The notes: a model not told the origin generated them from the sequence alone. Positions 8,748 to 17,804 are shown, counted from the first letter of the stretch. The stretch: DNA of 64,000 nucleotides from Neobacillus sp. YX16 (GCF_030123505.1 NZ_CP126115.1:5346001-5410000), one strand, 5' to 3'. A program made the numbers and translations.

Positions 8748-9007
8748 CCTTCTCAACCGCCTTCTTTCATGGATTTATACGTCTTTCCAAATATATAATC
8801 TATCCTGAAATTGGATATTTTATGATAAATTAACATTAACGGTAGAAAAATACGGTATTGTTACGAGCACTTTTCAACAGACATTCTATCTACTCCAAGG
8901 CATATTTTACTTCACTTAAGGTAACCCTAGACTCCTGAAACATTATTCCATCTTATACGTCTAATGGAGATAGAAGAAGATTATTCAATTTTTCATGGGA
9001 GGGTATA

Positions 9008-9926
9008 ATGAGAAACCAACATAAGAAAAATCGACTATGGCTTAAAGTATCAGGAATAGTGCTTTTGTTACTGCTTATAACAGGAGGTATCTATGGTTTT
9101 AGTGTTTATAAGTCTTTTAATCAAGCGATGGTAACCATACACCAGCCGATTGAACGTAAACAGTCCGATAAACGTGAAGTACCTATTACGTTAGAACAGA
9201 AGGATCCCTTTTCCGTGTTGATTCTAGGTGTTGATGAACGTGAAGGTGACAGCGGCCGTTCTGACACAATGATTGTGTTGGCGGTAAATCCTGAAAAAAA
9301 TTCTATAAAAATGCTGAGTATTCCACGAGATACACGAACCGAGATTATTGGGAAAGGGATGGACGATAAAATAAATCATGCTTATGCATTTGGAAAAGTT
9401 CCTATGGCAATAGATACTGTCGAAGATTTCCTAGATATACCACTATTATATCAAGATTAATTTGGATGGGTTTAAGGAGGTTGTTGACGCAGTTGGTGGG
9501 GTAACTGTAAACAATGACCTTGATTTCACCGAGTCAGATGTTCATTTTCCGCTAGGAGAAATTCACCTAAACGGAGAAAAAGCCTTGATATTCTCAAGAA
9601 TGAGGTATCAGGACCCTAGAGGTGACTTCGGACGCCAATTAAGGCAGCGTCAAGTAATTCAAGGAATTATCAAAGAAGGCGCTAGTATAACTAGTCTAAC
9701 TAATTTATCGGGTATTTTTTCAGCTGTTGGTAACAATGTCAAAACAAATTTAACCTTTGAACAAATGGTTAACATCCAAAGAAACTATAAAGGTGTAGAG
9801 AAAAACATTCAGCAAATGGAAATAAAATCAGAAGGAAAATTAATTAATGAAATCTACTACGGTATCGTATCTCCAAAAGAAAAACAGCGAATTCAACAAG
9901 AACTAAAAGCACAGCTCGAGCTTTAA
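9008..9926 (+). pseudogene. LytR-CpsA-Psr (LCP) family protein, frameshifted
   Basis: LCP enzymes transfer teichoic acid or other glycopolymers from lipid carriers to peptidoglycan outside the membrane. The first frame (9008-9460) holds a transmembrane anchor (IVLLLLLITGGIYGF), FSVLILGVDERE, GRSDTMIVL and IPRDTR motifs and stops after VEDFLDIP. The second frame resumes at 9444 with YYIKINLDGFKE and continues through VDAVGGV, the arginine motif FSRMRYQDPRGDFGRQ and on to 9926. Together they total about 306 residues, normal for LCP. Related proteins have two residues between DIP and YY; here a single C is left, so about five bases are missing. Either a real pseudogene or an assembly error. Confidence 0.85.
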
Positions 9927-10099
9927 AAGAACCAAAGCTGGCTCGGGCAAATCCAAAAAGCTTTCTTTCTCACTTTTTGAAAAAATACTCACCACTGTCC
10001 CCACTGGGTCGACAGTGTCTGATTTGGTCATACTTAGTATGTATAAACCATTCCTTTTTGTAGACTCTATTTTATAGAATGTTTAAAGGAGATTATATT

Positions 10100-10327
10100 G
10101 TGAATACATACGAAATTACAAACATGATTATTGATGATGATTTTGATAGTGAGGAATATGTGACGGCAGAGTTTACCCATGATCAAATGAATTACAGCAT
10201 TACTTTTAAGAAAGCAGATCTGGAAATCATGAATGCCTGGATTTTCAAAGATGGTACCTCGCTGCCAGCTGATTTATCGGACATTCTTATCGAATCCATT
10301 AGGGAAGATGTAAAAAAGAGAATGTAA
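10100..10327 (+). CDS. hypothetical acidic protein, 75 residues
   Basis: A small soluble protein beginning MNTYEITNMIIDDDFDSEEY; not recognised. It is acidic, without cysteine, signal peptide or membrane segment. GTG at 10100 is chosen because AAAGGAG lies eight bases upstream; a longer in-frame ATG at 10079 would place that site inside the gene. Its own terminator follows at 10334. Confidence 0.6.
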   Translation: MNTYEITNMIIDDDFDSEEYVTAEFTHDQMNYSITFKKADLEIMNAWIFKDGTSLPADLSDILIESIREDVKKRM

Positions 10328-10333
10328 CGCAAT

Positions 10334-10361
10334 GCTGATTGGCGACTCCAATCAGTTTTTT
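10334..10361 (+). terminator. intrinsic terminator
   Basis: Stem CTGATTGG / CCAATCAG and seven T residues, just after the gene ending at 10327. Confidence 0.9.
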
Positions 10362-10553
10362 TGTGGATTTTAGTTGTTCGCTGATATATTTCATTTAACG
10401 CCGATATCTGTTTATTTACTAAAAAAATTCACTTCTAATCTTGTATTTAAATAGAAGTTCCACTAACTTAGACATGAAAGCCACGAAAAATGAAGCATTT
10501 CTGCTCCCGTTAACGTCATTTATCTTTAATATCTATCAATGGAGGATACGAAA

Positions 10554-11528
10554 CTGAAGAAAATACTAAAAAGAATATTCATATTTCTACTCTTACTGTC
10601 TTTATTTATCTTTCTCAACAATAGTTCCATTTTTGCGAAGGATCGTGAGGGTGATCCCTTCCTTCTCGCTCACCGCGGGCTTGGCCAAACTTTTAGCATG
10701 GAAGGAATTCAGGGCGACACATGTACTGCTGAGCGAATTTCCCCGCCTGAGCACCCCTATCTAGAAAACACGATCCCTTCTATGGAAGCGGCATTTGAAA
10801 ACGGAGCGGATATTGTTGAATTAGATATTAAGCCAACAAAGGATGGTCAATTTGCTGTTTTTCATGACTGGACGCTGGAATGCCGGACGAATGCAGAAGG
10901 AACGACGAAGGAATTTAGAATGGCCGAATTAAAGCAGCTGGATATTGGCTATGGGTATACAGCAGATAACGGGAAAACCTACCCGTTTCGAGGAAAAGGG
11001 ATTGGACTTATGCCTTCTCTCGATGAAGTATTCAACCATTTTCCAAACCGTTCCTTCTTGATTCATATTAAAAGTGATGATCCCGAAGAAGGAAAACAGC
11101 TGGCTGAAGTGCTGAATGAACTGCCTGAAAAACGCTTAAGTCAATTAACGGTTTACGGCGGAGACCAGCCCATTGCAACACTAAAAGAGGAAATTCCTAA
11201 TCTTCGTGTGATGTCAAAGGCCACATTAAAAAGCTGTCTTCTTCCTTATATTGCTGTTGGGTGGACAGGTTATATCCCTTCTGCATGCGAGAAAACACAA
11301 TTGCATCTACCAGAAAAAATCGCCCCATGGATTTGGGGATGGTCAGATAAATTTTTAAATCGGATGGACAGCGTTGATACAAGGGTGATTGTTGTCGCAG
11401 GTGATGGCGGCTGGTCGGAAGGCTTTGATACGCAAGATGATTTAACAAGACTGCCAGACAACTATAGCGGCGGGATTTGGACTAACCGGATTGATAAAAT
11501 CGCTCCAAGATACAAAAAAATAGAGTGA
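10554..11528 (+). CDS. secreted glycerophosphodiester phosphodiesterase family protein
   Basis: A GDPD-family phosphodiesterase, which hydrolyses glycerophosphodiesters to glycerol-3-phosphate and an alcohol. An N-terminal hydrophobic segment (IFIFLLLLSLFIFL) suggests export or anchoring. Catalytic motifs are intact: LAHRGLG, LENTIPSMEAAF, ADIVELDIKPTKDG and FHDWTLE. The central insert before LENT (EGIQGDTCTAERIS) is longer than in cytosolic UgpQ. The only good ribosome site, GGAGG, precedes a CTG codon at 10554 by eight bases; the alternative ATG at 10539 overlaps that site. I favour the CTG but it is unproven. Single gene ending at a bidirectional terminator. Confidence 0.8.
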   Translation: MKKILKRIFIFLLLLSLFIFLNNSSIFAKDREGDPFLLAHRGLGQTFSMEGIQGDTCTAERISPPEHPYLENTIPSMEAAFENGADIVELDIKPTKDGQFAVFHDWTLECRTNAEGTTKEFRMAELKQLDIGYGYTADNGKTYPFRGKGIGLMPSLDEVFNHFPNRSFLIHIKSDDPEEGKQLAEVLNELPEKRLSQLTVYGGDQPIATLKEEIPNLRVMSKATLKSCLLPYIAVGWTGYIPSACEKTQLHLPEKIAPWIWGWSDKFLNRMDSVDTRVIVVAGDGGWSEGFDTQDDLTRLPDNYSGGIWTNRIDKIAPRYKKIE

Positions 11529-11550
11529 AGGCAGCCTTCACTCTATTTTC
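11521..11550. terminator. bidirectional terminator between GDPD and reductase genes
   Basis: Stem TAGAGTGAAGGC / GCCTTCACTCTA with TTTT after it; it overlaps both stop regions of the convergent genes. Confidence 0.85.
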
Positions 11551-12601
11551 CTACCAATTGCTTCACTAATTCCTTATTACGCTTTTTAAACATTTCATTA
11601 TGGGAAGAAACCATGGCAACTTTCGCAGCGTCAGGCTGAATAAACTGTTTGGCTTTATTTACAGCGTTCGCAGCATCCTGGAACGCACCGGCAATCAGGT
11701 TGATTTTTCCTTCATACGTAAGAATATCTCCCGCAGCATAAAGACCTTCAATCGAGGATTCGCTCGTAGCATTTCCCGCAATATAATAATTATCTACTCG
11801 TTCAATACTCAATTCACTATTTTCCAATAGGGTTGCATCCTGTTCATAGCCATGACTAATCACCACATCATCAACAACTAGGCAGGAAACTTCACCCGTT
11901 TCGTGATTTGTTAATTCAACGGTGGCGATTTCATCACGTTCACCATTAGCGATTAATTTAGTGATCGAAGATTGAAAGAAGCATTCCACAGAGCTTTCAA
12001 GAAGCTTTGTTGCTTGTGCTTCTTGTCCATGCCCGCCTAATTCCTCTTTTCTATAGGTTAAATAGACTTTTTTTGCAATTGGCTCTAGCTCATTTGCCCA
12101 GTCTACGGCGGAATTCCCGCCGCCAGAAATGATGATTGTTTTGTCTTTGAACTGCTTAAAGGATTTTACCGTGTAATGTAAATTCGTGACTTCAAATCTC
12201 TCTGCGCCTTCTATTTCCAGCTTTTGCGGATTCAAAATGCCGCTGCCAATGGCAACAATTACGGATTTTGAGTAATGAAGTTCTCCGGATGACCCGTTTA
12301 AGACAAAAATTCCTTCTTCATTGCGTGTGATTGACTCCACTTTTTCATTCAAGACAACTGTTGGGCTAAACGTTAATGCCTGCTCAACGAGCTGTTCCAT
12401 TAATTTAGCTCCCGTTATTGGCGTTAAGCCGCCAACATCCCAGATCATTTTTTCCGGATAAACATGAATTTTACCGCCTAACTCCGGTTGATACTCAATC
12501 ACCTTGGTTTTCATTTCTCTTAAACCACTATAAAAAGTAGAGTAAAGCCCTGCTGGACCGCCGCCAATAACCGTCACATCAAACAATTCGTGTTGTTCCA
12601 T
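11543..12601 (-). CDS. ferredoxin/flavodoxin--NADP reductase (YcgT/YumC-like), Fur-boxed
   Basis: A thioredoxin-reductase-like FNR of the Bacillus YumC/YcgT type. The FAD site is VIGGGPAGLYSTFYSG, the NADP site is IISGGGNSAVDWANE, and the C-terminal FAD contact is YAAGDILTYEGKINLIAGAF. There is no CxxC disulfide motif, which separates it from TrxB. ATG 12601 (MEQHELFDVTV) follows AGGGAGTGG; the frame is open further upstream but that part overlaps the Fur box. A Fur box lies 29 bases before the start and the siderophore importer is divergent, so a role in reducing ferric siderophores or supplying flavodoxin under low iron is likely (inference; ycgT is a Fur target in B. subtilis). Confidence 0.85.
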   Translation of the reverse strand: MEQHELFDVTVIGGGPAGLYSTFYSGLREMKTKVIEYQPELGGKIHVYPEKMIWDVGGLTPITGAKLMEQLVEQALTFSPTVVLNEKVESITRNEEGIFVLNGSSGELHYSKSVIVAIGSGILNPQKLEIEGAERFEVTNLHYTVKSFKQFKDKTIIISGGGNSAVDWANELEPIAKKVYLTYRKEELGGHGQEAQATKLLESSVECFFQSSITKLIANGERDEIATVELTNHETGEVSCLVVDDVVISHGYEQDATLLENSELSIERVDNYYIAGNATSESSIEGLYAAGDILTYEGKINLIAGAFQDAANAVNKAKQFIQPDAAKVAMVSSHNEMFKKRNKELVKQLVGK

Positions 12602-12629
12602 CTCCGTCCACTCCCTAACCAACTGTAAT

Positions 12630-12644
12630 TGATTATCATTATCA
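12630..12644 (-). promoter_or_regulatory. Fur box upstream of reductase
   Basis: TGATTATCATTATCA matches the 7-1-7 Fur consensus TGATAATNATTATCA at all but one position. Confidence 0.85.
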
Positions 12645-12823
12645 ATAAGATTAATGGATTTTCTCTCGATTGACAATACATATTTTTTGAAAATTCTGCG
12701 GCATCCTATTTTTATGATTTTTCGACACACTAAAAATGTGCACCAAACCTCTACAAGATAAGGATTTAAGCTTCATTTTCATAAACACTATTAAACAATT
12801 GAAAACTTTTCACAAAATTGTAA

Positions 12824-12853
12824 TTGACAATCATTATCACCCACCTTTATAGT
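12824..12853 (+). promoter_or_regulatory. promoter with Fur box for siderophore importer
   Basis: TTGACA at 12824-12829 and TATAGT at 12848-12853 are 18 bases apart. A Fur-type site TGACAATCATTATCA (12825-12839) covers the -35, so iron-loaded Fur would block RNA polymerase. Confidence 0.8.
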
Positions 12854-12869
12854 AAGGTCATAACGATAC

Positions 12870-12884
12870 TGATAATCATTATCA
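12870..12884 (+). promoter_or_regulatory. perfect Fur box upstream of importer
   Basis: TGATAATCATTATCA is an exact 7-1-7 Fur palindrome between the -10 and the start codon, giving the importer two Fur sites. Confidence 0.9.
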
Positions 12885-12916
12885 ATTAATTCTCAATTAC
12901 ATAAAGGAGGGTTACC

Positions 12917-13762
12917 ATGGTTCGCCTATCTACAGATGAATTAAGCATTGGTTATGGTGAACGATTAATTGTTAAAAACCTAAGTATCGAGATTCCAGAT
13001 AAGAAGATTACAACGATTATCGGACCAAATGGCTGCGGAAAATCGACTTTACTTAAAGCAATTACCCGGATCATCTCCCACCAATCTGGAAACATCCTTT
13101 TGGACGGTAAAGATATTTCAAAGGTAAACACAAAGATTCTCGCTAAACAAATGGCAATCCTTCCGCAAACACCAGAAAGTGCAAGCGGTTTAACAGTTGG
13201 CGAGCTCGTATCCTATGGGCGATTCCCTTATCAAAAGGGCTTTGGCCGCTTAACTAAGAAGGATTATGAGGTGATTGACTGGGCTCTTGAAGTCACAGGA
13301 ACGATAGACTTTAAGTTTCGTTCAGTAGACGCACTATCAGGCGGACAGCGCCAGCGTGTTTGGATTGCGATGGCACTTGCTCAAGAAACAGAAATTATCT
13401 TCCTGGATGAGCCAACCACGTACCTGGATTTGGCCCATCAACTAGAAGTTTTAGAACTTCTTCAAAAATTAAATTATGAACAGGAACGGACGATTGTTAT
13501 GGTCCTTCATGATTTAAACCAAGCCGCTCGCTTTGCGGATCATATCATCGCCTTAAAAGACGGTGAAATTGTAAAAGCAGGAAATTGTGAGGAAGTCATT
13601 AGCCAAAAGGTGTTAAAAAAGGTATTCAATATTGACGCCGTCATCGGACACGACCCTCGTACAGGAAAACCAATGTGCGTAACGTACAATCTACTAAAAG
13701 GAGAAACAAACCATGAAAAAACTACTACTGCCATTTATTCTGCTCGCAGCGTTAATTATTAG
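12917..13762 (+). CDS. iron-siderophore ABC transporter ATP-binding protein (YusV/FecE-like)
   Basis: Cytoplasmic ATPase of a siderophore importer. Walker A GPNGCGKST, signature LSGGQRQR, Walker B IIFLDEPTTYLDL and switch histidine MVLHDLNQ are all present. Length 281 is slightly long because the frame runs 50 bases into the next gene, passing through its ribosome site; the tail after VTYNLLKG is not family-like. ATG 12917 follows AAAGGAGG. First gene of a four-gene importer behind two Fur boxes. In B. subtilis YusV serves several siderophore systems; here it is linked to one binding protein and permease pair. Confidence 0.92.
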   Translation: MVRLSTDELSIGYGERLIVKNLSIEIPDKKITTIIGPNGCGKSTLLKAITRIISHQSGNILLDGKDISKVNTKILAKQMAILPQTPESASGLTVGELVSYGRFPYQKGFGRLTKKDYEVIDWALEVTGTIDFKFRSVDALSGGQRQRVWIAMALAQETEIIFLDEPTTYLDLAHQLEVLELLQKLNYEQERTIVMVLHDLNQAARFADHIIALKDGEIVKAGNCEEVISQKVLKKVFNIDAVIGHDPRTGKPMCVTYNLLKGETNHEKTTTAIYSARSVNY

Positions 13763-14639
13763 TGCATGTGGGAGCACCGAAACATCAAAAGAAAAGGACC
13801 AAGCAGCACCAGCTGATAAGAAATCTGAAACCATCACCTATCAGTCTGAAAATGGACCGGTTGAAGTGCCTGCTGATCCGCAGCGTGTCATTTTACTTTC
13901 CGGCTTCACAGGTAATGTAATAGATTTAGGCGTAAATGTTGTCGGTGTCGATGTTTGGTCAAAGAATAACCCTACATTTGAAAAAGAAATGAAGGATGTT
14001 GCAGAAGTATCCGATGAAGACTTAGAAAAAATCATTGAATTAGAACCAGATTTAATCATTGGTCTTTCCAATATTAAGAACGTAGATAAGTTAAGTGAAA
14101 TTGCTCCTACTGTTACCTACACATGGGGAAAAGTAGATTATTTAACGCAGCACTTAGAAATTGGAAAACTATTAAATAAAGAAAAAGAAGCTCAAAGCTG
14201 GGTTGACGAATTCAAAAAAGAAGCAGAGACTGCTGGCGAAGAAATTCGTGCGAAAATTGGTGAGGATGCAACCGTATCGGTTATGGAAAGCTACGGAAAA
14301 GACCTTTATGTGTTTGGAAGCAACTGGGCACGTGGAACAGAAATCCTTTATCAAGCGATGAAATTGAACATGCCTGAAAAAGTAAAAGAAGTCGCAGAAA
14401 AATCTGGCTATGCTGCCATGTCTGCAGAAGTAATTCCTGAGTATGCTGGAGATTATATGATCTTAAGTAAATATTCAGATGCGGATACTTCTTTCCAAGA
14501 AACAGAAACATACAAAAACATTCCAGCTGTAAAGAGTAATCATGTATTTGAAATGGAAGGAAATGGGGCAAGCTTCAGTGACCCCGTTACACTCGAAAAG
14601 CAGCTTGAGTTCTTTAAAAAGTCATTTTTAGGTAATTAA
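13713..14639 (+). CDS. iron-siderophore ABC transporter substrate-binding lipoprotein (YfiY-like)
   Basis: Surface lipoprotein that captures ferric siderophore. The signal ends in lipobox IISACG (Cys near residue 19), followed by a charged linker. The class III periplasmic-binding fold is shown by PADPQRVILLSG, VVGVDVWSK, LEPDLIIGLSN and a C-terminal FSDPVTLEKQLEFFKK. Closest in style to YfiY/YxeB (schizokinen and other hydroxamates), which is an inference. It overlaps the ATPase gene by 50 bases and is separated from the permeases by a hairpin that probably raises its share of the transcript. Confidence 0.9.
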   Translation: MKKLLLPFILLAALIISACGSTETSKEKDQAAPADKKSETITYQSENGPVEVPADPQRVILLSGFTGNVIDLGVNVVGVDVWSKNNPTFEKEMKDVAEVSDEDLEKIIELEPDLIIGLSNIKNVDKLSEIAPTVTYTWGKVDYLTQHLEIGKLLNKEKEAQSWVDEFKKEAETAGEEIRAKIGEDATVSVMESYGKDLYVFGSNWARGTEILYQAMKLNMPEKVKEVAEKSGYAAMSAEVIPEYAGDYMILSKYSDADTSFQETETYKNIPAVKSNHVFEMEGNGASFSDPVTLEKQLEFFKKSFLGN

Positions 14640-14645
14640 TATAAG

Positions 14646-14672
14646 AGAGGAATTCTTTCCTAGAATTCCTCT
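14646..14672 (+). terminator. intercistronic hairpin/attenuator between binding protein and permeases
   Basis: Perfect 11-bp stem AGAGGAATTCT / AGAATTCCTCT followed by TTCCCC, a weak T-tract. It fits partial termination or 3'-end protection that makes more binding protein than permease. Confidence 0.65.
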
Positions 14673-14707
14673 TTCCCCTATTCTATGAAAGAAAAGATGC
14701 GAGACTT

Positions 14708-15718
14708 ATGACAAATAAAAAACAACGTTCTATTCCTTTTCTCTATAAACTAATCATCGCCATTCTTGTATTTGCCGCTATGTTTGTCTTTTCCATGGTC
14801 ATGGGAGCAGCAGATATTAGCCTGAAAGATGTGTTGCAGTCCCTTTTTTCAAATGCAAAAGGTGAAAAAATTTCGATTATCCGTGAAATACGCTTGCCGC
14901 GTGAGGTTGCCGCCATCGTGGTCGGGGCCGCTCTTTCGGTTTCAGGAGCAATTATGCAAGGTATCACCAGAAATCCCCTTGCAGATCCTGGTTTATTAGG
15001 GTTAACTGCGGGGGCAAATGCCGCACTAGCCATCGTCATCGCCTTCGTCCCTTCCGCCAACTATTTCGGCATTACCATTGCCTGTTTTATTGGGGCAGCT
15101 GTCGGAACCTTGATGGTTTTCGGGATGGGTATGATGAAAAAAGGCGGCTTTTCTCCGCTCCGAATTGTATTAGCAGGGGCGGCTATTTCTGCTTTTCTTT
15201 TTGGTATTGCAGAAGGAATTGGGATTACCTTTAAAATTTCAAAGAATGTCTCGATGTGGACGGCAGGAGGAATGGTTGGAACCAGCTGGGGACAGCTCAA
15301 AATCATTGTTCCCTTCATCCTTATTGGGTTACTAGTCTCTCTATTTCTTTCCAGGCAGCTCACGATTCTTAGCTTAAATGAAGAAGTTGCTGTTGGTTTG
15401 GGGCAAAAGACGAGTCAAATAAAGGGAATCCTCTTTGTTGCGATTATTTTATTAGCGGGAGCTTCTGTTGCCCTTATTGGGAATATGGCTTTTATCGGAT
15501 TAATGGTTCCCCATGTCGTACGGGCAATCGTGGGCACGGATTACCGTTATATTATTCCCATGTCTGCCATTTCAGGGGCCACGTTTATGCTTTTTGCCGA
15601 TACACTCGGCCGGACCATGAATGCACCATTTGAAACCCCTGTCGCTGCCATTGTCGCAACACTGGGGTTGCCATTTTTCCTTGTGATTGTTCGGAGAGGA
15701 GGGAAAGCATTCTCATGA
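14708..15718 (+). CDS. iron-siderophore ABC permease (FecCD family, YfiZ-like)
   Basis: Membrane permease of the FecCD/BtuC type with about ten membrane helices. Family landmarks are IREIRLPREVAAIVVGAALSV region, GAIMQGITRNPLADPGLLGL-type motif and the C-terminal coupling segment GNMAFIGLMVPHVVRAIVG. At 336 residues it is full length. The ribosome site before ATG 14708 is weak, consistent with low expression. It forms a heterodimer with the next gene product; their ends overlap by four bases (ATGA). Confidence 0.92.
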   Translation: MTNKKQRSIPFLYKLIIAILVFAAMFVFSMVMGAADISLKDVLQSLFSNAKGEKISIIREIRLPREVAAIVVGAALSVSGAIMQGITRNPLADPGLLGLTAGANAALAIVIAFVPSANYFGITIACFIGAAVGTLMVFGMGMMKKGGFSPLRIVLAGAAISAFLFGIAEGIGITFKISKNVSMWTAGGMVGTSWGQLKIIVPFILIGLLVSLFLSRQLTILSLNEEVAVGLGQKTSQIKGILFVAIILLAGASVALIGNMAFIGLMVPHVVRAIVGTDYRYIIPMSAISGATFMLFADTLGRTMNAPFETPVAAIVATLGLPFFLVIVRRGGKAFS

Positions 15719-16722
15719 TTCAACCCTCTTTAATTAGAAAGCAGCGTATCATTTTAGTTATTTTATTCGCTTTAATCCTGGTTACAATCGTGGTTGGTTT
15801 GGGTTTGGGTTTCTCCTCTCTATCGTATGATAGGCTGATTCCAACCCTTCTCGGACAAGGGACGTTTAAAGAGGAATTCGTGTTATTTTCCATTCGATTA
15901 CCTCGAATCATCATTACCCTATTAGCTGGAATGGCCTTGGCATTATCAGGGGCTATTTTACAAGGTATCACCCGTAATGATTTAGCTGACCCTGGGATTA
16001 TCGGGATTAATTCCGGTGCCGGTGTTGCTGTTACCGTATTCTTTTTATTTTTTCCGATTGATTCAGGTTCGTTTACGTACATGATTCCAGTTGTAGCTTT
16101 TATCGGCGCCATGCTGACGGCTGTCCTTCTCTATCTATTTGCGTATAGCAAAACTGAGGGACTGCAGCCTGTTCGATTAGTCTTAATTGGAGTCGGGTTT
16201 TCGATGGCACTATCCGGAGCGATGATTGTCCTCATCTCATCCGCCGAGCGGGCAAAAGTCGATTTTATTGCGAAATGGATAGCGGGGAATATTTGGGGGA
16301 CAGATTGGCCGTTTATATGGGCACTCCTCCCTTGGCTGGTTGTTCTGCTCCCTTTTACCTTATATAAAGCCAATCGGTTAAACCTGCTTGGTTTAAGTGA
16401 ACCAGTAGCAATCGGTGTGGGAGTTTCAATTGAAAAGGAACGAATTGTATTACTGATTACAGCCGTTGCCCTTGCCGCATCTGCAGTTTCCGTTACAGGT
16501 GGAATTTCTTTTATCGGATTAATGGCTCCACATATGGCAAAGGCTCTAGTGGGACCAAGAAATCAATTATTTATCCCTGTTGCCATATTAATTGGCGGGT
16601 GGCTGTTAATGTTTGCTGACACGGTGGGACGTAATATCATGGACTCCGCCGGAATCCCAGCAGGAATTATGGTCGCACTCATTGGTGCACCATATTTTAT
16701 GTACCTTTTATTGAAAAAATAG
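15715..16722 (+). CDS. iron-siderophore ABC permease (FecCD family, YfhA-like)
   Basis: Second FecCD permease, 335 residues and about ten membrane helices. It shows IRLPRIIITLLAGMALALSG, GAILQGITRNDLADPGIIG and the coupling helix GGISFIGLMAPHMAKALVG. Start ATG overlaps the stop of the preceding permease by four bases, so the pair is translationally coupled. It ends the Fur-controlled importer and is followed by a strong terminator. Confidence 0.92.
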   Translation: MIQPSLIRKQRIILVILFALILVTIVVGLGLGFSSLSYDRLIPTLLGQGTFKEEFVLFSIRLPRIIITLLAGMALALSGAILQGITRNDLADPGIIGINSGAGVAVTVFFLFFPIDSGSFTYMIPVVAFIGAMLTAVLLYLFAYSKTEGLQPVRLVLIGVGFSMALSGAMIVLISSAERAKVDFIAKWIAGNIWGTDWPFIWALLPWLVVLLPFTLYKANRLNLLGLSEPVAIGVGVSIEKERIVLLITAVALAASAVSVTGGISFIGLMAPHMAKALVGPRNQLFIPVAILIGGWLLMFADTVGRNIMDSAGIPAGIMVALIGAPYFMYLLLKK

Positions 16723-16747
16723 TAAAGCAGCAGCTCCTTAAAAGTAA

Positions 16748-16775
16748 AACGCTCAGAAATCTGAGCGTTTTTTTA
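16748..16775 (+). terminator. intrinsic terminator after siderophore operon
   Basis: Stem AAACGCTCAGA / TCTGAGCGTTT with loop AA and seven T residues. Confidence 0.92.
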
Positions 16776-16829
16776 CGAGATATTTACTTAGTTAATATCT
16801 TCCACTCTTGCCTCGAAAGAGCAAACTGG

Positions 16830-17270
16830 TCATCCTCTATAAACACTATCACATGTTCCAGGTTTTGGTTCATAAAAACAATGTTCTTTAAATTGACCAG
16901 TAAAAGGTTGGTCGTACCATGTTGGAGGACACGGACCAGTTGGATTAAAGTACCAAAGAGAATATTTCGCTGGGTGTTCTCTCCAATTTTGCACATTCTG
17001 TCTTGCTAATCTTCTTTCAGATTCTCTTGCTCTTTGATAAAATACATTGCCTTTTTGAACCGCTTCAAAAGAGTAATTTCCTCCTTGTACTTGAAAAATG
17101 ACTTGTTCAATATTTGTCAATGCTCTAAAGTCTGGACAATCTGCTACTACACGGTTAACAATTACATTTCCAACATACAGCATTCCTTGCTTTCCTTCGC
17201 CTTCAGCTTCTGCTCTCATCATCCTTGCCATTAAGTCAATGTCTGAACTTCGGTGAGCTACTCTTGCCAT
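16830..17270 (-). CDS. cwlJ: spore germination cell wall hydrolase CwlJ
   Basis: A 146-residue cortex-lytic enzyme of the Hydrolase_2 (SleB/CwlJ) family, which degrades muramic-lactam cortex peptidoglycan in dipicolinate-triggered germination. The landmark block LMARMMRAEAEGEGKQGMLYVGN contains the catalytic glutamate of the family, followed by VIVNRVVADCPDFR and the C-terminal YNQPF-like YDQPFTGQFKEHCFYEP. No signal peptide, as expected for a protein made in the mother cell. GGAGGTGG precedes the ATG. Its usual partner gerQ is not adjacent here. Confidence 0.92.
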   Translation of the reverse strand: MARVAHRSSDIDLMARMMRAEAEGEGKQGMLYVGNVIVNRVVADCPDFRALTNIEQVIFQVQGGNYSFEAVQKGNVFYQRARESERRLARQNVQNWREHPAKYSLWYFNPTGPCPPTWYDQPFTGQFKEHCFYEPKPGTCDSVYRG

Positions 17271-17367
17271 TTTTCCACCTCCAAAAATATAGTATGAAAA
17301 AAAGCCTACATTGATGTCCTTATTTATTAAATAAGAAAGCTCAAATTTAATAGGAGCGCATTACTTT

Positions 17368-17736
17368 TTATTTCAGATGTTCGTTAAGTACGTTCTTTTC
17401 TAGGACATCCAAACTGCCATACACTTTGGAAATATGTTTTTCTCCCCATGTGCAAAGTGAATTTAAGATACCTTCTAAACTCTCACCATACTCGCTTAAT
17501 TCATACTCTACTTTAGGCGGAACTTGATTATAAACGATTCGGTTAATGACTCCGTCTTCCTCTAATTCACGCAATTGCTGCGTTAACATCTTCTGCGTAA
17601 TATCCGGCATCAAGCGTTTCAATTCACTCGTTCGTTTCTTGCCATGGGTTAAATGGCAGAGAATCACACACTTCCACTTTCCTCCGATTACTTCCAGCGT
17701 CGCTTCTACAGATATATTGTATTTCTTTTCTTTCAT
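17368..17736 (-). CDS. ytcD: HxlR family transcriptional regulator (YtcD-like)
   Basis: Winged-helix regulator of the HxlR/DUF24 family. Landmarks are GGKWKCVILCHLTHGKKRTSELKR-type start, MPDITQKMLTQQLRELEEDGVI recognition region and VEYELSEYGESL wing. Start ATG 17736 (MKEKKYNIS) follows GAGGAGGAG at seven bases. One cysteine in VILCHL near residue 25 and one in LCTWG; some HxlR proteins sense quinones or aldehydes through cysteine, so a redox role is possible. It is divergent from an MFS gene and an aldo/keto reductase, matching the ytcD-ytbD-ytbE arrangement of B. subtilis. Confidence 0.85.
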   Translation of the reverse strand: MKEKKYNISVEATLEVIGGKWKCVILCHLTHGKKRTSELKRLMPDITQKMLTQQLRELEEDGVINRIVYNQVPPKVEYELSEYGESLEGILNSLCTWGEKHISKVYGSLDVLEKNVLNEHLK

Positions 17737-17787
17737 AGTAAAACTCCTCCTCACTAATAGGCACTAAAAAGTATCTATATTACACAT

Positions 17788-17804
17788 AAGTACCTATATT
17801 ACTT
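17788..17804. promoter_or_regulatory. candidate HxlR operator
   Basis: Perfect inverted repeat AAGTA-N7-TACTT in the ytcD/ytbD divergent region, with further AAGTAT and GTACTT half sites on both sides. A single repeat unit type near the promoter of an HxlR gene fits an autoregulatory operator. Confidence 0.5.

Noticed and set aside
10379..10430. Two units resembling CGCTGATATATT / CGCCGATATCTG as another tandem array
   Set aside because: Only two imperfect units; too little to call a repeat.
16784..16996. 70-codon minus-strand frame
   Set aside because: Overlaps the end of cwlJ in another frame and has no independent support.
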